64,000 nucleotides of DNA from Azadirachta indica (Eukaryota > Streptophyta > Magnoliopsida > Sapindales > Meliaceae), in assembly GCA_022749755.1 (NCBI GenBank), contig CM040451.1, positions 11,855,871-11,919,870 of the forward strand, in the 5' to 3' direction. Below are positions 34,801 to 46,020 of this stretch, piece by piece. Under the pieces are notes generated by a model. It was given only the letters and a program-made list of their open reading frames with translations, had not been told where the DNA came from and ran no database searches. Made by a program: the position numbers and the translations under genes. The stretch's first letter is position 1. Each line of letters opens with the position of its first letter.

Positions 34801-35309
34801 TCTTGTTGACTGTGTCATAAGGCATATATATGCAATACGGTCAACATATATGTACATATTATGTGTATAATAATTTTGGAATCACGAATTGTAATTATAA
34901 ATAAAATAAACATTTTTTTTTATGAATCTTTAGTGTTTTTCATGTATTTTAACTGTTCCATTTATGTATAAAGGAATTGTCTCGTATGAATGTAATTTTC
35001 TAAAATTTCATTCAATAATTCTACTCACACAAAAATTAAAAAATAAAATATAATTCGCGAATTATGATCCATCACGATTAAGCTCATAATGTTTTTAATT
35101 GGTAGTTTGTTGTTAAGTAAATCAATTTTTTTTAACCAAAATAAAGAAGGATTAAACTTGTACAAACTTCAAATAAAGCACTGAGAATTATAATTATTAC
35201 TGGAATTAGGAATGGTTGCTAGCACAAAGTGCATCCAAAAACCAACACCGAAGCACAATTACATTATATATCCATTTTAATTTAACATGTTTTACAACAA
35301 TTAAAAAGT
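31843..35309. other. AT-rich intergenic region
   Basis: Starts with diverged upstream sequence of copy C. It holds copy 2 of a dispersed repeat (33417-33817), TA-rich tracts (32433-32449), and, from about 34930, the start of a block duplicated at 37860. No gene is recognised; the longest frames (67-71 codons) lack any domain. Confidence 0.55.
33417..33817. repeat. dispersed AT-rich fold-back repeat, copy 2
   Basis: Same family as 3781-4131, in the same orientation, and the better preserved of the two. It contains TTTGGTTGACA near the left and the inverted TGACAATCAAACG nearer the right, so the sequence can fold back. The right end reads ...AAAAGTTATAATAAACAAACCC. No coding capacity. Confidence 0.6.
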
Positions 35310-35575
35310 TTATTGCATTTCAATTTCTGGCGAGGAAAGTTGATGATTCTCCGGAACTTCAGTAGGACTCCATACATATTCCCACCTGGAAGAGTTTGGT
35401 TATTATCTGCACGGGGTAGTTGAATATCTTCTGGAGTTGATCTTCCCCTTCTCTTTATCCTATTAATATATTATTTTCATTTAAAAAAAAAATCTTTTGG
35501 AGTTGATCTTCCTGCAGTATTAATATTTGCTTAATTGGTTTCCATTGTGTTAAGTATTCTGCAATTCTAAAGTTT
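35310..35575 (-). pseudogene. GLR tail fragment 1 (D/E subgroup), interrupted
   Basis: Only the last part of a GLR exon 5 is present. It includes the D/E-type end: RWEYVWSPTEVPENHQLSSP, then EIEMQ and a stop at 35312-35310. A one-base insertion lies before RWEYV. Further upstream (35492-35575) the pieces PAGRS...-like and RIAEYLNTMETN-like sequence continue. A 45-bp A-tailed insertion with a 21-bp duplication (35447-35491) splits the fragment. No membrane segments remain. Confidence 0.85.
35447..35491 (+). mobile_element. tiny A-tailed insertion with 21-bp target duplication
   Basis: A 45-bp stretch ending in ten A residues lies between ATCTTCTGGAGTTGATCTTC-C (35426-35446) and ATCTTTTGGAGTTGATCTTC-C (35492-35512), 21 bp with one mismatch. 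The homologous tails at 38540 and in gene E have the unit once and no insert. A-tail plus a long target duplication is what target-primed reverse transcription (LINE machinery) leaves, so this may be a severely 5'-truncated retroposon. Confidence 0.6.
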
Positions 35576-35579
35576 AGAT

Positions 35580-37855
35580 ATGTTTATATGCATTGTGTAT
35601 CAAAAAAACATGTAAAGCTTATCCTTTTTTTAAAATAAAATTGTAAGGACCAAATCACATTTACTGCATATAAAGTTTAGATAGCTTAATTGGAAAATGG
35701 TTCATTCAATCAGATCAATCTTATTTTCCCAATATGAAGTATACATGTCTTGATACTTGTTTTGTTTCCAATAATTGGTAACCGTAAGCAGAATTAATTT
35801 GTTAGAAATTGTATTGGGGAAGTAACAATAAAGAGGAAATTAATGGAGATAACACTAACTTTAGCCAACTTGGTATAAGGATTACTCGCAAAGTGACCAT
35901 GCTAAAACAAGCCACTAGTTTCGTTAATTAAAGCCTAAAATTCTAAATGGAAGTTTCAGAATTAGTGGACTAACTTCACTCAGACTACTTGATATATCTC
36001 TCCCAAGTTGCATTCATCTTCCATTAACAAGATCTAAAGCAGATTAAGAAGGGCGAATAATTACTTATCAGAATTAATTCACTTCAAAAATCTCGAAATG
36101 GGTTTCAGCTTCTGCTTTCAGAAAGTATTTTCAATACTAGTTTTATTTACTTTGGCCAGAAGTGTCCACGCAACCGCTAGAGTTTTCAACGTGAAGGACT
36201 TTGGTGCCAGGGCGGAGGGCATTGCAGATTATAGTAAGGCATTTGACAATGCTTGGAGAGAAGCTTGCAACTGGAATGGCAACAGCAAAGTATTGGTTCC
36301 ACCGGGAAAATATTTACTGAAGTTTGTTGTATTTAAAGGTTCATGCGAAGCTTGGATTTCCTTTCAACTTGAAGGACTTGTACAAGCTCCCGCTGGTCTA
36401 TCAAAACTAGAGAATAAAGAAAGCTGGATTACCTTTCAGTATCTTAGAAACTTCACTCTTACTGGCAGGGGAACTTTCAACGGCGAAGGCAAAACTGCAT
36501 GGCCAGAAAACCACTGTCACAAGAATTCAATTTGCAAGCTTCCCGTCGTGAGTTTTGCTAACCATGTTCCATTTTTTAACAACGTTGTAATTTTACAAAA
36601 GCCGGATTAAGTGTTCTACTCGACAATAGATAATTTGTTTTGCTTTGTTGTTTGACAGTCTACAATTTCTTAAACGACTCACAATTTCGGGAATACGATC
36701 AGTTGATATAGCAAGTATTTTCACATCAACATTTTGGGCTGCTACAACTTGAAGCTAAATAATCTTAAGATCTCAGCGCACAAGGATAGTCCCAACACTG
36801 ATGGAATTTACATTGGAGGATCAAATAGTGTCATGATATCACATTCAGTGATAGCCACATGTGATGACTGTGTCTCTCTTGGTCAAGGCAGTCAAAACAT
36901 TTTAGTCTCCAATGTTTTCTGTGGACCAGGACACGGGATCAGTGTCGGCAGTTTGAAAGTATAAAAATGAGGAAGATGTTGTCGGATTAACTGTGAGAAA
37001 CTGCACCTTCACAGACACAAACAACGGTGTCAGAATCAAAACTTGGCCTGATTCGCAACCCCGAATCGCTTCCAATTTCACATTCGAAGACCTCGTCATG
37101 AACAATGTTGAAAATCCCATTGTCATGGATAAGCAATACTGCCCACATAATTCCTGCAACATAAAGGTACCTGTGCATTCACTATTCATTTGCTCACCTC
37201 TCCATTCTTAAAAACTTTTCCGGGCTGCTGCGACTAATCAGACTTTCTTATACAGGTTCCTTCTCGGGTGAAAATTAGCAATGTGAGTTTCAAGAACATC
37301 CGAGGAACTTCTTCCTCCGAGGTTGCAGTAAGTCTTGTGTGTAGCAAACAGATTCTATGTAAGAATGTAGAGATCGGAGACACAAACTTGGTGTATAATG
37401 GCGTTGATGACAAGGGTCCTACAACATCATCCTGTTCCAATGTCAAAGTAACTCTCATTGGAAAGCAGATCCCAGCTACTTGCCTCTAACTTTTTGGGTT
37501 CCTGATCGTCCATACAGATATATTTGTTAAAATTTGCCATTAATTCCATCAGTGTATACCAGCTTCACAAGAGTAATAAAATAGCATATCCTGCGCACAT
37601 ACAAATTGATTTTGTCGCTTTTGTGTTATGAAAATGTTCTCTTAGATTTGAAGACTGAGAATCATATAGCTGAAATAAAATGAATGTTAACAATATTCAA
37701 GAAGCAGAAGTTCAATACATGCCGACAAATTCTACAACATAGTTGCCCCTGCTTGGCATGTATACGAGTATTGTAGATCTATTGAAGACATTATGAAAAA
37801 ACCGTTGCGATGGCGCAAATAAAATGAGATTTAAACAATTAGCTTGGCATTGAAT
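35580..37855. repeat. segmental duplication, copy 1 (polygalacturonase gene with flanks)
   Basis: The region matches about 55330-57480 in the same orientation: upstream (CATGTAAAGCTTATC, GTTCATTCAATCAGATCAAT, AAGTGACCATGCTAAA against AAGTGGTCATGCTAAA), the gene itself, and the 3' flank (GAATCATATAGCTGAAATAAA). Borders are judged by eye. Confidence 0.8.
36098..37489 (+). pseudogene. polygalacturonase (GH28) pseudogene 1
   Basis: Glycoside hydrolase family 28 gene of the plant exopolygalacturonase type, which would hydrolyse pectic galacturonan in the wall. Exon 1 (36098-36547) gives a signal peptide (SILVLFTLARSVHA) and VFNVKDFGARAEGIADYSKA. Exon 2 (about 36659-37166) keeps all four catalytic motifs: SPNTDGI, TCDDCVSLG, GPGHGISVGS and GVRIKTW. 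Exon 3 is 37256-37489, ending in QIPATCL. Lesions: exon 2 begins with several small indels (FLNDS-like region readable only across frames), and two bases are missing after GISVGSL (copy 2 has TTGGGAAAG, here TTGAAAG), giving TAA soon after. It cannot make a full enzyme. The first exon is clean, so the damage is fairly recent. Confidence 0.9.
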
Positions 37856-38610
37856 ATTACATGTATTTTAACTGTTCAATATCTATATAAAAGAATTCTC
37901 TCATATCAATGTAATTTTTTAAAATTCCGTTCCATAATTTTACAGATAACAGTTTATTAAAAGATTTATAAAAAAAATTGTTGATTCTAATGCATTGTAC
38001 ACATAATATATAAAGTTGATTTTCATTGAAAATTTTATGTTAAAGGAACCTCATCCTATATATTTATATGCGAATATTATTTAAGAAATAAATTTTTTAA
38101 AATCGTACAAGAAAGTAAATGACTTAAATTACTCACATCAAAGTTTAAAAAACAATATAATTCGCATATTATGATCCATCAGATTAAGCTCATAATGTTT
38201 TTAATTGTTAGTTTGTTGTTAAGTAAATCAATTTTTTTTAACCAAAATAAAGTAGGATTAAACTTGTAAAAACTTCAAATAAATCACTAAGAATTATAAA
38301 TTATTACTAGAATTCGGAATGGTTGCTAACACAAAGTACATCCAAAAACTACCTAAGCTACACCGAAACACTATTCCATTATATATCCATTTTAATTTAA
38401 CATGTTTTACAACAATTACAAAGTTTATTGCATTTTAATTTCTCGAGAGGAAAATTGATGATTCTCCTGAATGTCAGTAGGACTCTATACATATTCGCAC
38501 CTAGAAGAGTTCGGTTCATCTGCACGGGTTAGTTGAATATCCTCTGCAGTTAATCTTCCTGCAGGATTAATATTTGTTTGGTTTCCATTGTGTAAGTATT
38601 CTGCAATTCT
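37855..38610. repeat. direct duplication, copy 2 (GLR 3' end and its 3' flank)
   Basis: Second copy of the block at 34930-35575. It lacks the 45-bp A-tailed insertion, which shows that the insertion came after the duplication or into one copy only. Confidence 0.8.
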
Positions 38611-39250
38611 AGCCGCCTTATTCCAGAAAGTTATATTGCCTCGGTAAGAAGCTGATGATGAACAGTAGAAAACAAAAGAAAGAAGCTGTTGCACCATATT
38701 CAATATCAAAACCCAGAAGCTGTGGAGGGTCAAGTTTTCTGGTCTTGTATCAAACCTTTCATCGGCAGAACACTTAGGCGACAGACGAAACCAAATTTTC
38801 TCCAATTCTTCTGTTGCTCAATTCCCTACTAAGTGCTAAGTCTAAAATAGCTCCGGAAACATGGACTATAGGGGATCCGTTTTTGTGCCTGTATGCACGA
38901 ATGCAAGTAAAAGATCAATTAGCTTTTCATTAGTGTGGACTATAAACAAACCAATTTTAAATATTATAATATTAACTGAATACTCACAAAGCCGAAGCCT
39001 TCAAAGTTGAGGGTAGTGGTTGAATGTTGCGTATTTCTTGCAGTACTCGTCGAGGAAAATTCTCTCATAAGGACGTTGAAGCAATAGGGCATCTACCATC
39101 TATGGTGTTTTTTGTAAAATGTTGCATATACTTTGATTCTTTTTTCCTTGAGGCGATAATGTTCTCTTTCCTGAACTAAAGCTCATTCTCCGGGTGATTC
39201 TATACAAAAGAATTGTCCTTACAACCAGCTTTCCAATTGTTGATCTTGCA
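38430..39250 (-). pseudogene. GLR fragment 2 (parts of exons 4 and 5, D/E subgroup)
   Basis: Exon 5 is readable from about 38885 down: a corrupted AFQKGSP start, KIWFRLSPKCSADERFDTRP, ENLTLHSFWVLILNMVQQLL (M4 region) and NITFWNKAARIAEYLHNGNQ, with a stop after SSRCEYV. Part of exon 4 lies at about 38992-39250: CKKYATFNHYPQL-like and INNWKAGCKDNSFV-like sequence with a TAG, where D and E have VGCxxxSFVxNYLEN. M3 and everything upstream are missing. Homology ends abruptly near 39250. Several indels; dead copy. Confidence 0.88.
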
Positions 39251-40720
39251 AACAGATCCACCAACGGAAATTTTCTCCTAATCATTGTTCCGATCGACGA
39301 GTTTTTTGGCGTAGAAACCACCTTCTTTTTCACCCATTTTTTTGTTCTTTTTCTCTTCCTAATTTTCTTCCAAACTTTATTCGCCATCTCCTCTTTTCTT
39401 TCTTCCCTTTCTCTCTTTGTTTCTTCTCCAACCCGTGGCCTTTAGAAAGCTTTACCAGAAAAATCTTTCTTTTCTCTCTTAATAGCATTAGGCTGACCTT
39501 TTTGGGTCCAGGTTTTGGGCCTTATGCCCGTTTGAAATATTGCGAAGCAAACCCAACAAACAGCTACAGTACTACAGCCACTCGATTTCTCTCCTACAAA
39601 ATTGATCAATAAAGCATTCAAGTTCGTAATTTACTTTGGTAAACTTTGTAATTACATCAAACTATTAAACGGTAAAATTTTTTGTAATCCTCTCTACAAA
39701 GACTTGCATAATCAATGTGTACGGAATATTCTTATATACCTCCTAAAATTTGGAAAAATAATAAATATCTTGAGTTTGATGAATTGTTTGTTACAAAATT
39801 AAAATGGAAGAAAGAAATCTTATTTCTTGATGATAAAATGGATACATAGCCTCTTTAAATAGGCTTACAAAAGAAAATAAAATAAATAAAATAATTACAT
39901 GATAATATAAACAATACAAAAGATAAATAATGCAGAACATAATAATGCCTCAACAAATGATGGTGTCTGTCATCTAACATTGTTAAATACTTTTAAAGTT
40001 TAATAAAATAGGCATACATTTCCTTCGCTATATAGAAGTTAAATGTCCCCTAGTTTAAATAGAACGAATATTATTGTTTTCAACCTTAAACTTTAATAAA
40101 ATAATAAATACAGACATTAATTTTCAGTTCCTATTATCTACAATATACTATTAGTAGGAATTAACATTTTAAAATTGAAAAGCTCCTATCCTAATTTATT
40201 ATTTTGATAAAGTGTGGGAACAAATATTCCTATAAAAAATTGTTAACAATGAGATGAGGTAAATCCATATACTGAAATGTTCCTAATTCTTTTCTTTTAC
40301 TTTCTTGGTTATCTAGTTTTATCCTAACTCATTATTACAATTTTTTATAATAGTATTTATATCTGAACTTTATCAAAACAATAATTTGGATGGTTGGGAC
40401 TAAATACTTAAAAATTTATGTATTTGATATTTTATCAAATCTTAGGGACTAAAATAATAATATCGTATCTGGTCAAACCAACCAGCATTTTAGTGGAAAA
40501 GTTATCTGCCAATTTTTCAAAACTTTAGGGGTTGATTAGATCAAGCATTGACTTGACATGTCTATTCAAACGTTCACTTGACCTATGCTCATTTAGAAAA
40601 ATAATTTTTCCACCTTCATCCAAGTAGATATTAATATCCCATCTAGAATAACACCTTTTTCCATTTTCAGAAATATTTATTTCCAGACTCTTGGACTTTT
40701 AACCTCCAATTATGTTTTCA
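39251..40720. other. intergenic region upstream of GLR D, partly repeat-like
   Basis: 39270-39450 is pyrimidine-rich and unrelated to GLR sequence; it replaces the missing 5' half of fragment 2. From 39800 to 40000 a stretch with CTTGATGATAAAATGGATAC and CCTCTTTAAATAGGCT (a TATA-like TTTAAATA) looks like promoter or LTR-derived sequence, but no terminal repeats were found. No gene is recognised. Confidence 0.45.
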
Positions 40721-40724
40721 GAGT

Positions 40725-40894
40725 TGAGCGACGCCGATTAATATTCCTAGCAATTGCATTAGCTGACTTATACCTCTCTTTCCTTTCCAGGTAATTACAA
40801 TAAGCAGCGCCCATATGTGTTATATATATGGCATATATAAACAACTTTAGTTTGACAATAACTTAATTAAGATATCAAGTTTGCGTATAACAGA
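40725..40894 (+). promoter_or_regulatory. GLR D promoter, conserved with GLR E
   Basis: About 170 bp before the GLR D start closely match the sequence before GLR E (54214-54400, other strand). Shared blocks include CCTAGCAATTGCATT, CTCTCTTTCCTTTCC and CTTTAGTTTGACAATAA, the last with a TTGAC W-box core. A TATATATATGGCATATATAA stretch (40826-40845) could supply the TATA box. Confidence 0.6.
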
Positions 40895-43800
40895 ATGCAT
40901 AGGAATTTCGGTTATACCGTGGAAGCCCCATTTCCTTTGCCTCATACTCCATTTACCAGAGTTCCAAGACCCTGGTTCTTTTACCTTGAACTCATCACTT
41001 TTCTTCTCTTCCTCTCCCATGGAGTCAAAGCAGCAAATGACAACAACGATGAAGTTACGAAGATTGGCGCAATCGTCGATGTGCATTCCCATATTGGGAA
41101 AGAAGAGATAACAGCTATGAAAATCGCAGTACAGAACTTCAACACTAACTCAAGAAACCACAAGCTCTCTCTTCAAATCCGAGACCATGGAAGCGACCCC
41201 CTCCGCGCTGCTATGACTGGTAATTTACGTACCTTGATTCCATCAAAATTATTGTTTAATTTCTGAGCTTGTACAGGAGTTAATGGAGGTGTTAAATATT
41301 TTGGTTTTGCAGCTGAGGAGCTGATTAAGGAACAGAAGGTGAAAGTGATTATTGGCATGGAGACGTGGGAAGCAGCAGCTGTGGTTGCTGATATTGCGAA
41401 CCGAGCTGAAGTTCCAGTTCTTTCATTTGCAGCGCCTGCAATAACACCACCTTCGCTATCACTTCGCTGGCCATTCTTGATACGAATGGTTAGCAATAAT
41501 TCTGAACAAATTAAATGCATCGCAGCTCTTGCTCAGTTCTACAATTGGAGGAAAGTTGTAGCCATATATGAAGATAACGCATATGGCGGTAATTCAGGGA
41601 AGTTAGCTATTTTATCCGAGGCTCTTCAAGAAAGCAGATCCGAGGTCGAGTCTCATTTGGTTCTTCCACCAATTTCCTCCGTGTCCGATCCGAAAGATTT
41701 TGTTCAACGAGAGCTAAACAAGGTACAAGAAAAACAATCTCGTATTTTTATTGTACTTCAAGCATCATTATCCATGACTATACATTTATTTAGAGAAGCA
41801 AAAAAGATGGGGCTCGTGGGGCAAGATTCAGTGTGGATAGTCACAGACACGATTGCAAACTCACTAGATTCTCTAAACACAGCTGTCATCTCCTCCATGG
41901 AAGGCACGCTAGGAATCAAGAATTACCATTCTGAAAATGGTAGATCTTATCGAGAGTTTTCTGAGCAGTTCCGACGAAATTTCGCAAATGAATACCCCGA
42001 GGAAGATCACTTTCAACCAGGTTTTTATGCTCTAAGAGCGTATGACAGCATTACGATCATGGCACAAGCCATAGGAAGATTGACTAGTAATATTAGGAGT
42101 CCAAAAATGTTGTTAGCGAATATATTATCAACTAATTTCTTTGGTTTGAGTGGACAAATTTGTTTCATAGATGGTCAAATATTGAACGCAGAGATACTGC
42201 AGATTGTAAATGTGGTTGGAAAGAAATACAAGGAGCTAGACTTTTGGTTGCCTAAGTCTGCAGAGTTCTCAGGGAACCCAACTAGAGATGTTGTAGAAGC
42301 TGGTTTGGGTGGTGCAGTGATTTGGCCAGGGAACCTGACTACGCGAAGTCCTAAGGGTTGGGCAATGCCTACTAAGGAAAAGCCGATGATAATTGGAGTT
42401 CCAGGGGCATCATTTTTTGAGAAGTTTGTAAAGGTTAACTCCGCTGGAAATTCATCAAATGAAAACAACCTGCAATTTGATGGTTTCAGCATTGAACTTT
42501 TTCGTAAGGTGGTAGGGAGTTTGGATTATGATCTACCTTATCATTTTGTACAGCATGATGGCGACTATGGCAGTCTGATTTACGGCGTCTACAACAAGGT
42601 AATCACTTTGATTATCTTCAACTTTTGGATTTTAAAACTCTTCTTGGCCATTTAATTATTTGGCACCATACTGTACTGGATATGAGTCATTTAATTACTT
42701 AAATTTAGAATGTTTTATGCATAATATTTATGAATAATGCCTTTGCATGTTTTAATAAACAATCGTTCATATGTTTTTCAGATCTAATTTTCTCTGTGGA
42801 TGGCATTTGTTATGAGGGTGTGTATATATATAAATATATATATATACATATATCCCTTGGATCTGAAAAAGTATAGCTTTATATATAGTCTGTAAAGGTA
42901 CAGTCATATAAGATAACGATATTATAGATATAGATAAAATTCAAACATTATTATTTTTTAATTCAGTAATGACATATATATTCATCGTCTAGAAAAGATT
43001 GTTGGGATTCTTTCTAATATCTAAAATTAATTGATTAAATTTCCTCATAATTTAAAATCATTTAATCTTTAAAAGATATTTGTTGACAACTTTGAAACTT
43101 TCTCTTTGTTGAAATTGAATATGTGAGTGAGACATTTTATGAGTTTGAATTGGTCCTTTACGGAGGCGCGCGCGCCTATGGGAACAATAATATTGAGAAT
43201 TTACTAAAAAGCAACTTTCTAGCTTTTACTAAGATTCAATGTACTATTCTAGTCTTTTAATTCTTATATATTACTATCTCATTATTTTTGACAAAGAATA
43301 TTGCTTGATTGTCTTCTTGTCCAAATTCAATGCAAAGAGTTACGATGCCGCAGTAGGGGACTTGACTATACTTGGCAGTAGAACGAAGTATGTGGAATTC
43401 ACCCAACCATACATGGAGTCAGGTTTGTCACTGATAGTTGCAGCCAAGCAAGAAGAGTCAACCTGGATGTTCTTGAAGCCATTCACTTGGCAAATGTGGG
43501 CGGTCACTGGTGCCACTTTCATCTACACCATGTTCATCGTTTGGCTCTTGGAGCACCAATCTAATAATCCTGAATTCCAAGGCACATTGAAGAATCAGAT
43601 TAGCACAACACTTTGGTTCACTTTCTCTACCGTCTTCTTTGCTCACGGTAAGTATATCAATAAAAATAATCACTGTACGAAATGGTGACCCTAAGTTCAA
43701 GTCATCCTTCAAAGGTTACCAGTTTTCGCTGTCTTCCTGTCAAAATTTAACAATCAGAAATGATGTTTTTGAGTTTAGTTTGACTCTTTGTCTCTAGTTT

Positions 43801-44933
43801 GAAACTGCTATATATTTTCTAATCTCGTGTGGACCAAGGTTGCTCTACAAAATTACGTGATTGATTATTCAACTCTTTGTATAAAAGATTGAACAAATTT
43901 TTATCGTGCGTTTAGCAATTTTCTGTGCAAACTATGTTTATGAATTTCTATGCTTTGTGATTGATTTTACAGGGGAGAAAATTTATAGCAACCTTACTCG
44001 AGCGGTGGTAGTACTGTGGCTGTTTGTAGTGTTTGTCTTGACCTCAAGCTACACTGCAAGTCTATCTTCACTTCTCACCGTCCGGAGACTGGAGACCAAT
44101 ACTGATATTCAGGATGTGAAGTATTACAACTGGAAAGTTGGTTGTGATCACGCTTCGTTCGTAAAGAATTACCTGGAGAATGTCCTTAACTTCAAGAAAG
44201 AGAACATCATCCCTTTGGAGAAGAAAGAATTAAATAACATACAAAATTTTGAAAACAACAGTATAGATGCACTATTCCTTGAACATCCATATGCGAGGCT
44301 TTTCCTCGACAATTACTGCAAGAAATTCACAACAACCAATACCTTCAAATTTGGAAGCTTGGGCTTTGTGAGTAGTTAATTAATTCCCGTTTGACATTGA
44401 ATGAGAATTAAGCTAACTGATCTTTTACTTGCATGCAGGCATTTCAAAAAGGATCTCCTATAGCACTTGATGTTTCCAGAGGCATTTTAGATTTAGCAGA
44501 GAATGGAATAATAGAAGAAATGGAAAAACATTGGTTTGGTCTGTTACCTGAGTGTTCTGCCGATGAAAGATTTAATACAAGACGAGAAAACTTGACCCTC
44601 CACGGCTTCTCGGGTCTCTATATTATATATGGTGCAACTTCTTTAATTTGTTTTCTAGTGTTCATTATTCGATTGCTAAATAATTTTTGGAGTCATCCAG
44701 GAACTTACGAAGGCAATATAACTTTTGGGAATAAGGTGGCTAGAATTGCAGGATACCTACATAATGGGAACCAAACAAATATTATTAATCCTGCAGAAAG
44801 AGCTCCAGAAACTAATCTTGAAGTAGCACATGCAGATGAAACAATCTCTTCCACTTCAAATTGTGAACATGTATTGAGTCTTTCTCACATTCCCGAGAAT
44901 CATCTAGTTTTCTCGCCAGAAATTGAAATGTAA
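40895..44933 (+). CDS. glutamate receptor-like channel GLR D (clade 2 type, complete)
   Basis: Complete ligand-gated channel gene. Five exons: 40895-41219, 41313-42598, 43338-43647, 43973-44367 and 44439-44933, giving 936 residues with no internal stop. The N-terminus is a long signal anchor-like leader ([23 protein letters not shown] hydrophobic core near residues 28-46) before the amino-terminal domain ([20 protein letters not shown]). S1 has [21 protein letters not shown]1 is [20 protein letters not shown], the pore loop is [16 protein letters not shown]3 has [16 protein letters not shown], and M4 is [20 protein letters not shown]. The tail ends SPEIEM. It differs from A and B in subgroup markers ([15 protein letters not shown]). 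It is convergent with GLR E, its closest copy, about 5.5 kb away. Intron 2 (739 nt) contains a 14-bp GC palindrome. Confidence 0.94.
43164..43177. repeat. perfect 14-bp CG-rich palindrome in GLR D intron 2
   Basis: AGGCGCGCGCGCCT is its own reverse complement and consists of an alternating CG core in an otherwise very AT-rich intron. The matching intron of GLR E does not show it. Such runs can adopt Z-DNA and carry dense CpG. Confidence 0.9.
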
Positions 44934-45273
44934 TAAACTTTTGTAATTATTGTAAAACAATGGTTACTCTTAAGGTATAACTCAAGTGAGCTGGGACACG
45001 ATTGTCTTTCTCAAATCATCTTAAATTGTCCTAACAATATAGAATAAGGGATTAAGGTTAGTGTTTGCAGGTGAGATTTTTCTTTCCCATTCAAAATCTC
45101 TTAAAAAAAAAAATTGTGAAACAATGTGAAGAGTTACCAAGACTTTTGCCTCATCTCTCACGGTAGATATTGGCCTTCCGTTCTTTGTGACAGTTTAATA
45201 ATGGAATATTTCAAATTTGGACTATTCAAAATCTAGATTCTAATTTGACAATATGACAGGACTATGATATTGA

Positions 45274-45705
45274 TGTTGGAAGGTGGAGGGCTTATATTAT
45301 AAGAGAAAATAAATTTGTTAAGAATAATTATGAATAAGAAAGGAGGGAAAAGTTTACAATTTTATTGATTTCTAATTTTTTGACTTGACTAATAATGAAA
45401 GAACTTACTTTTATTTATAGTATAACACCTTCTTAACTAATGATTAAGATTATGTTAACACATATATAATCTAATGAATATAAAATTTCTTTTATAAATA
45501 TTCATAATAATATGTAGATATTTGCTACAAATATCTAAATATTTATTGCATTTATGTAGATTTTTAGTATTAAATATCTAGATATTTATGAAATAAATAT
45601 CTAAATATTTTCTTATAAATTTTTATAAATTGAGCTCTACTATTTCTAGGCTTAAATCTTACAAACCTAATTTATTTTGAATCAAATGAAGTTTAATTTC
45701 CAACA
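45274..45705 (-). repeat. 3' LTR of the Copia element
   Basis: 432 bp beginning TGTTGGAAGGTGGAGG and ending TTAATTTCCAACA. Aligned with the other LTR it shows numerous substitutions and small indels, so the insertion is not recent. Confidence 0.9.
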
Positions 45706-45714
45706 CCCCCCTTA

Positions 45715-46020
45715 AACTTGATTTGGTTATTGTTCCATTTATTTTATGTTGCCATGAAAATAATGAGTCAAATTTTGCAATGGGTGCAGAGTCTTCTTTA
45801 TAATCGATGCCATGCTCTTGACTGTAACATTCAGCCATTAATCTTACTTTGTACTACTTTACATTACCACATGTATTCTTCTTCACTTTGTTGATCCATT
45901 TGACATCGATGGCTTTATGCCCTTTAGGAAGAGTAGTGAGTTCCCATGTGTTATTCTTCTCAATGGCTTTGATTTCTTCGTCTATCGTAGCTCTCTATTT
46001 TTCTTGTTGCACAGTTTCTT
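45715..46020 (-). pseudogene. start of Copia reverse transcriptase, truncated
   Basis: Minus-strand pieces read EEIEAIEKNNTWELTTLPKG, then HKAIDVKWINKVKKNTC, then a KVRLMAECYSQEHGIDYKE-like block, which is the N-terminal Copia reverse transcriptase pattern. The sequence then runs directly into the polypurine tract and LTR, so the palm domain with YVDD and the RNase H domain are gone. Confidence 0.75.

Larger units (their letters stand above)
34930..35575. repeat. direct duplication, copy 1 (GLR 3' end and its 3' flank)
   Basis: This segment matches 37855-38610 in the same orientation, including ATGTATTTTAACTGTTC at the start, AATTATGATCCATCA, TTTTTTAACCAAAATAAAG, and the GLR tail. The two copies flank polygalacturonase pseudogene 1. 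It is therefore an old tandem duplication of a GLR 3' end. Confidence 0.8.
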
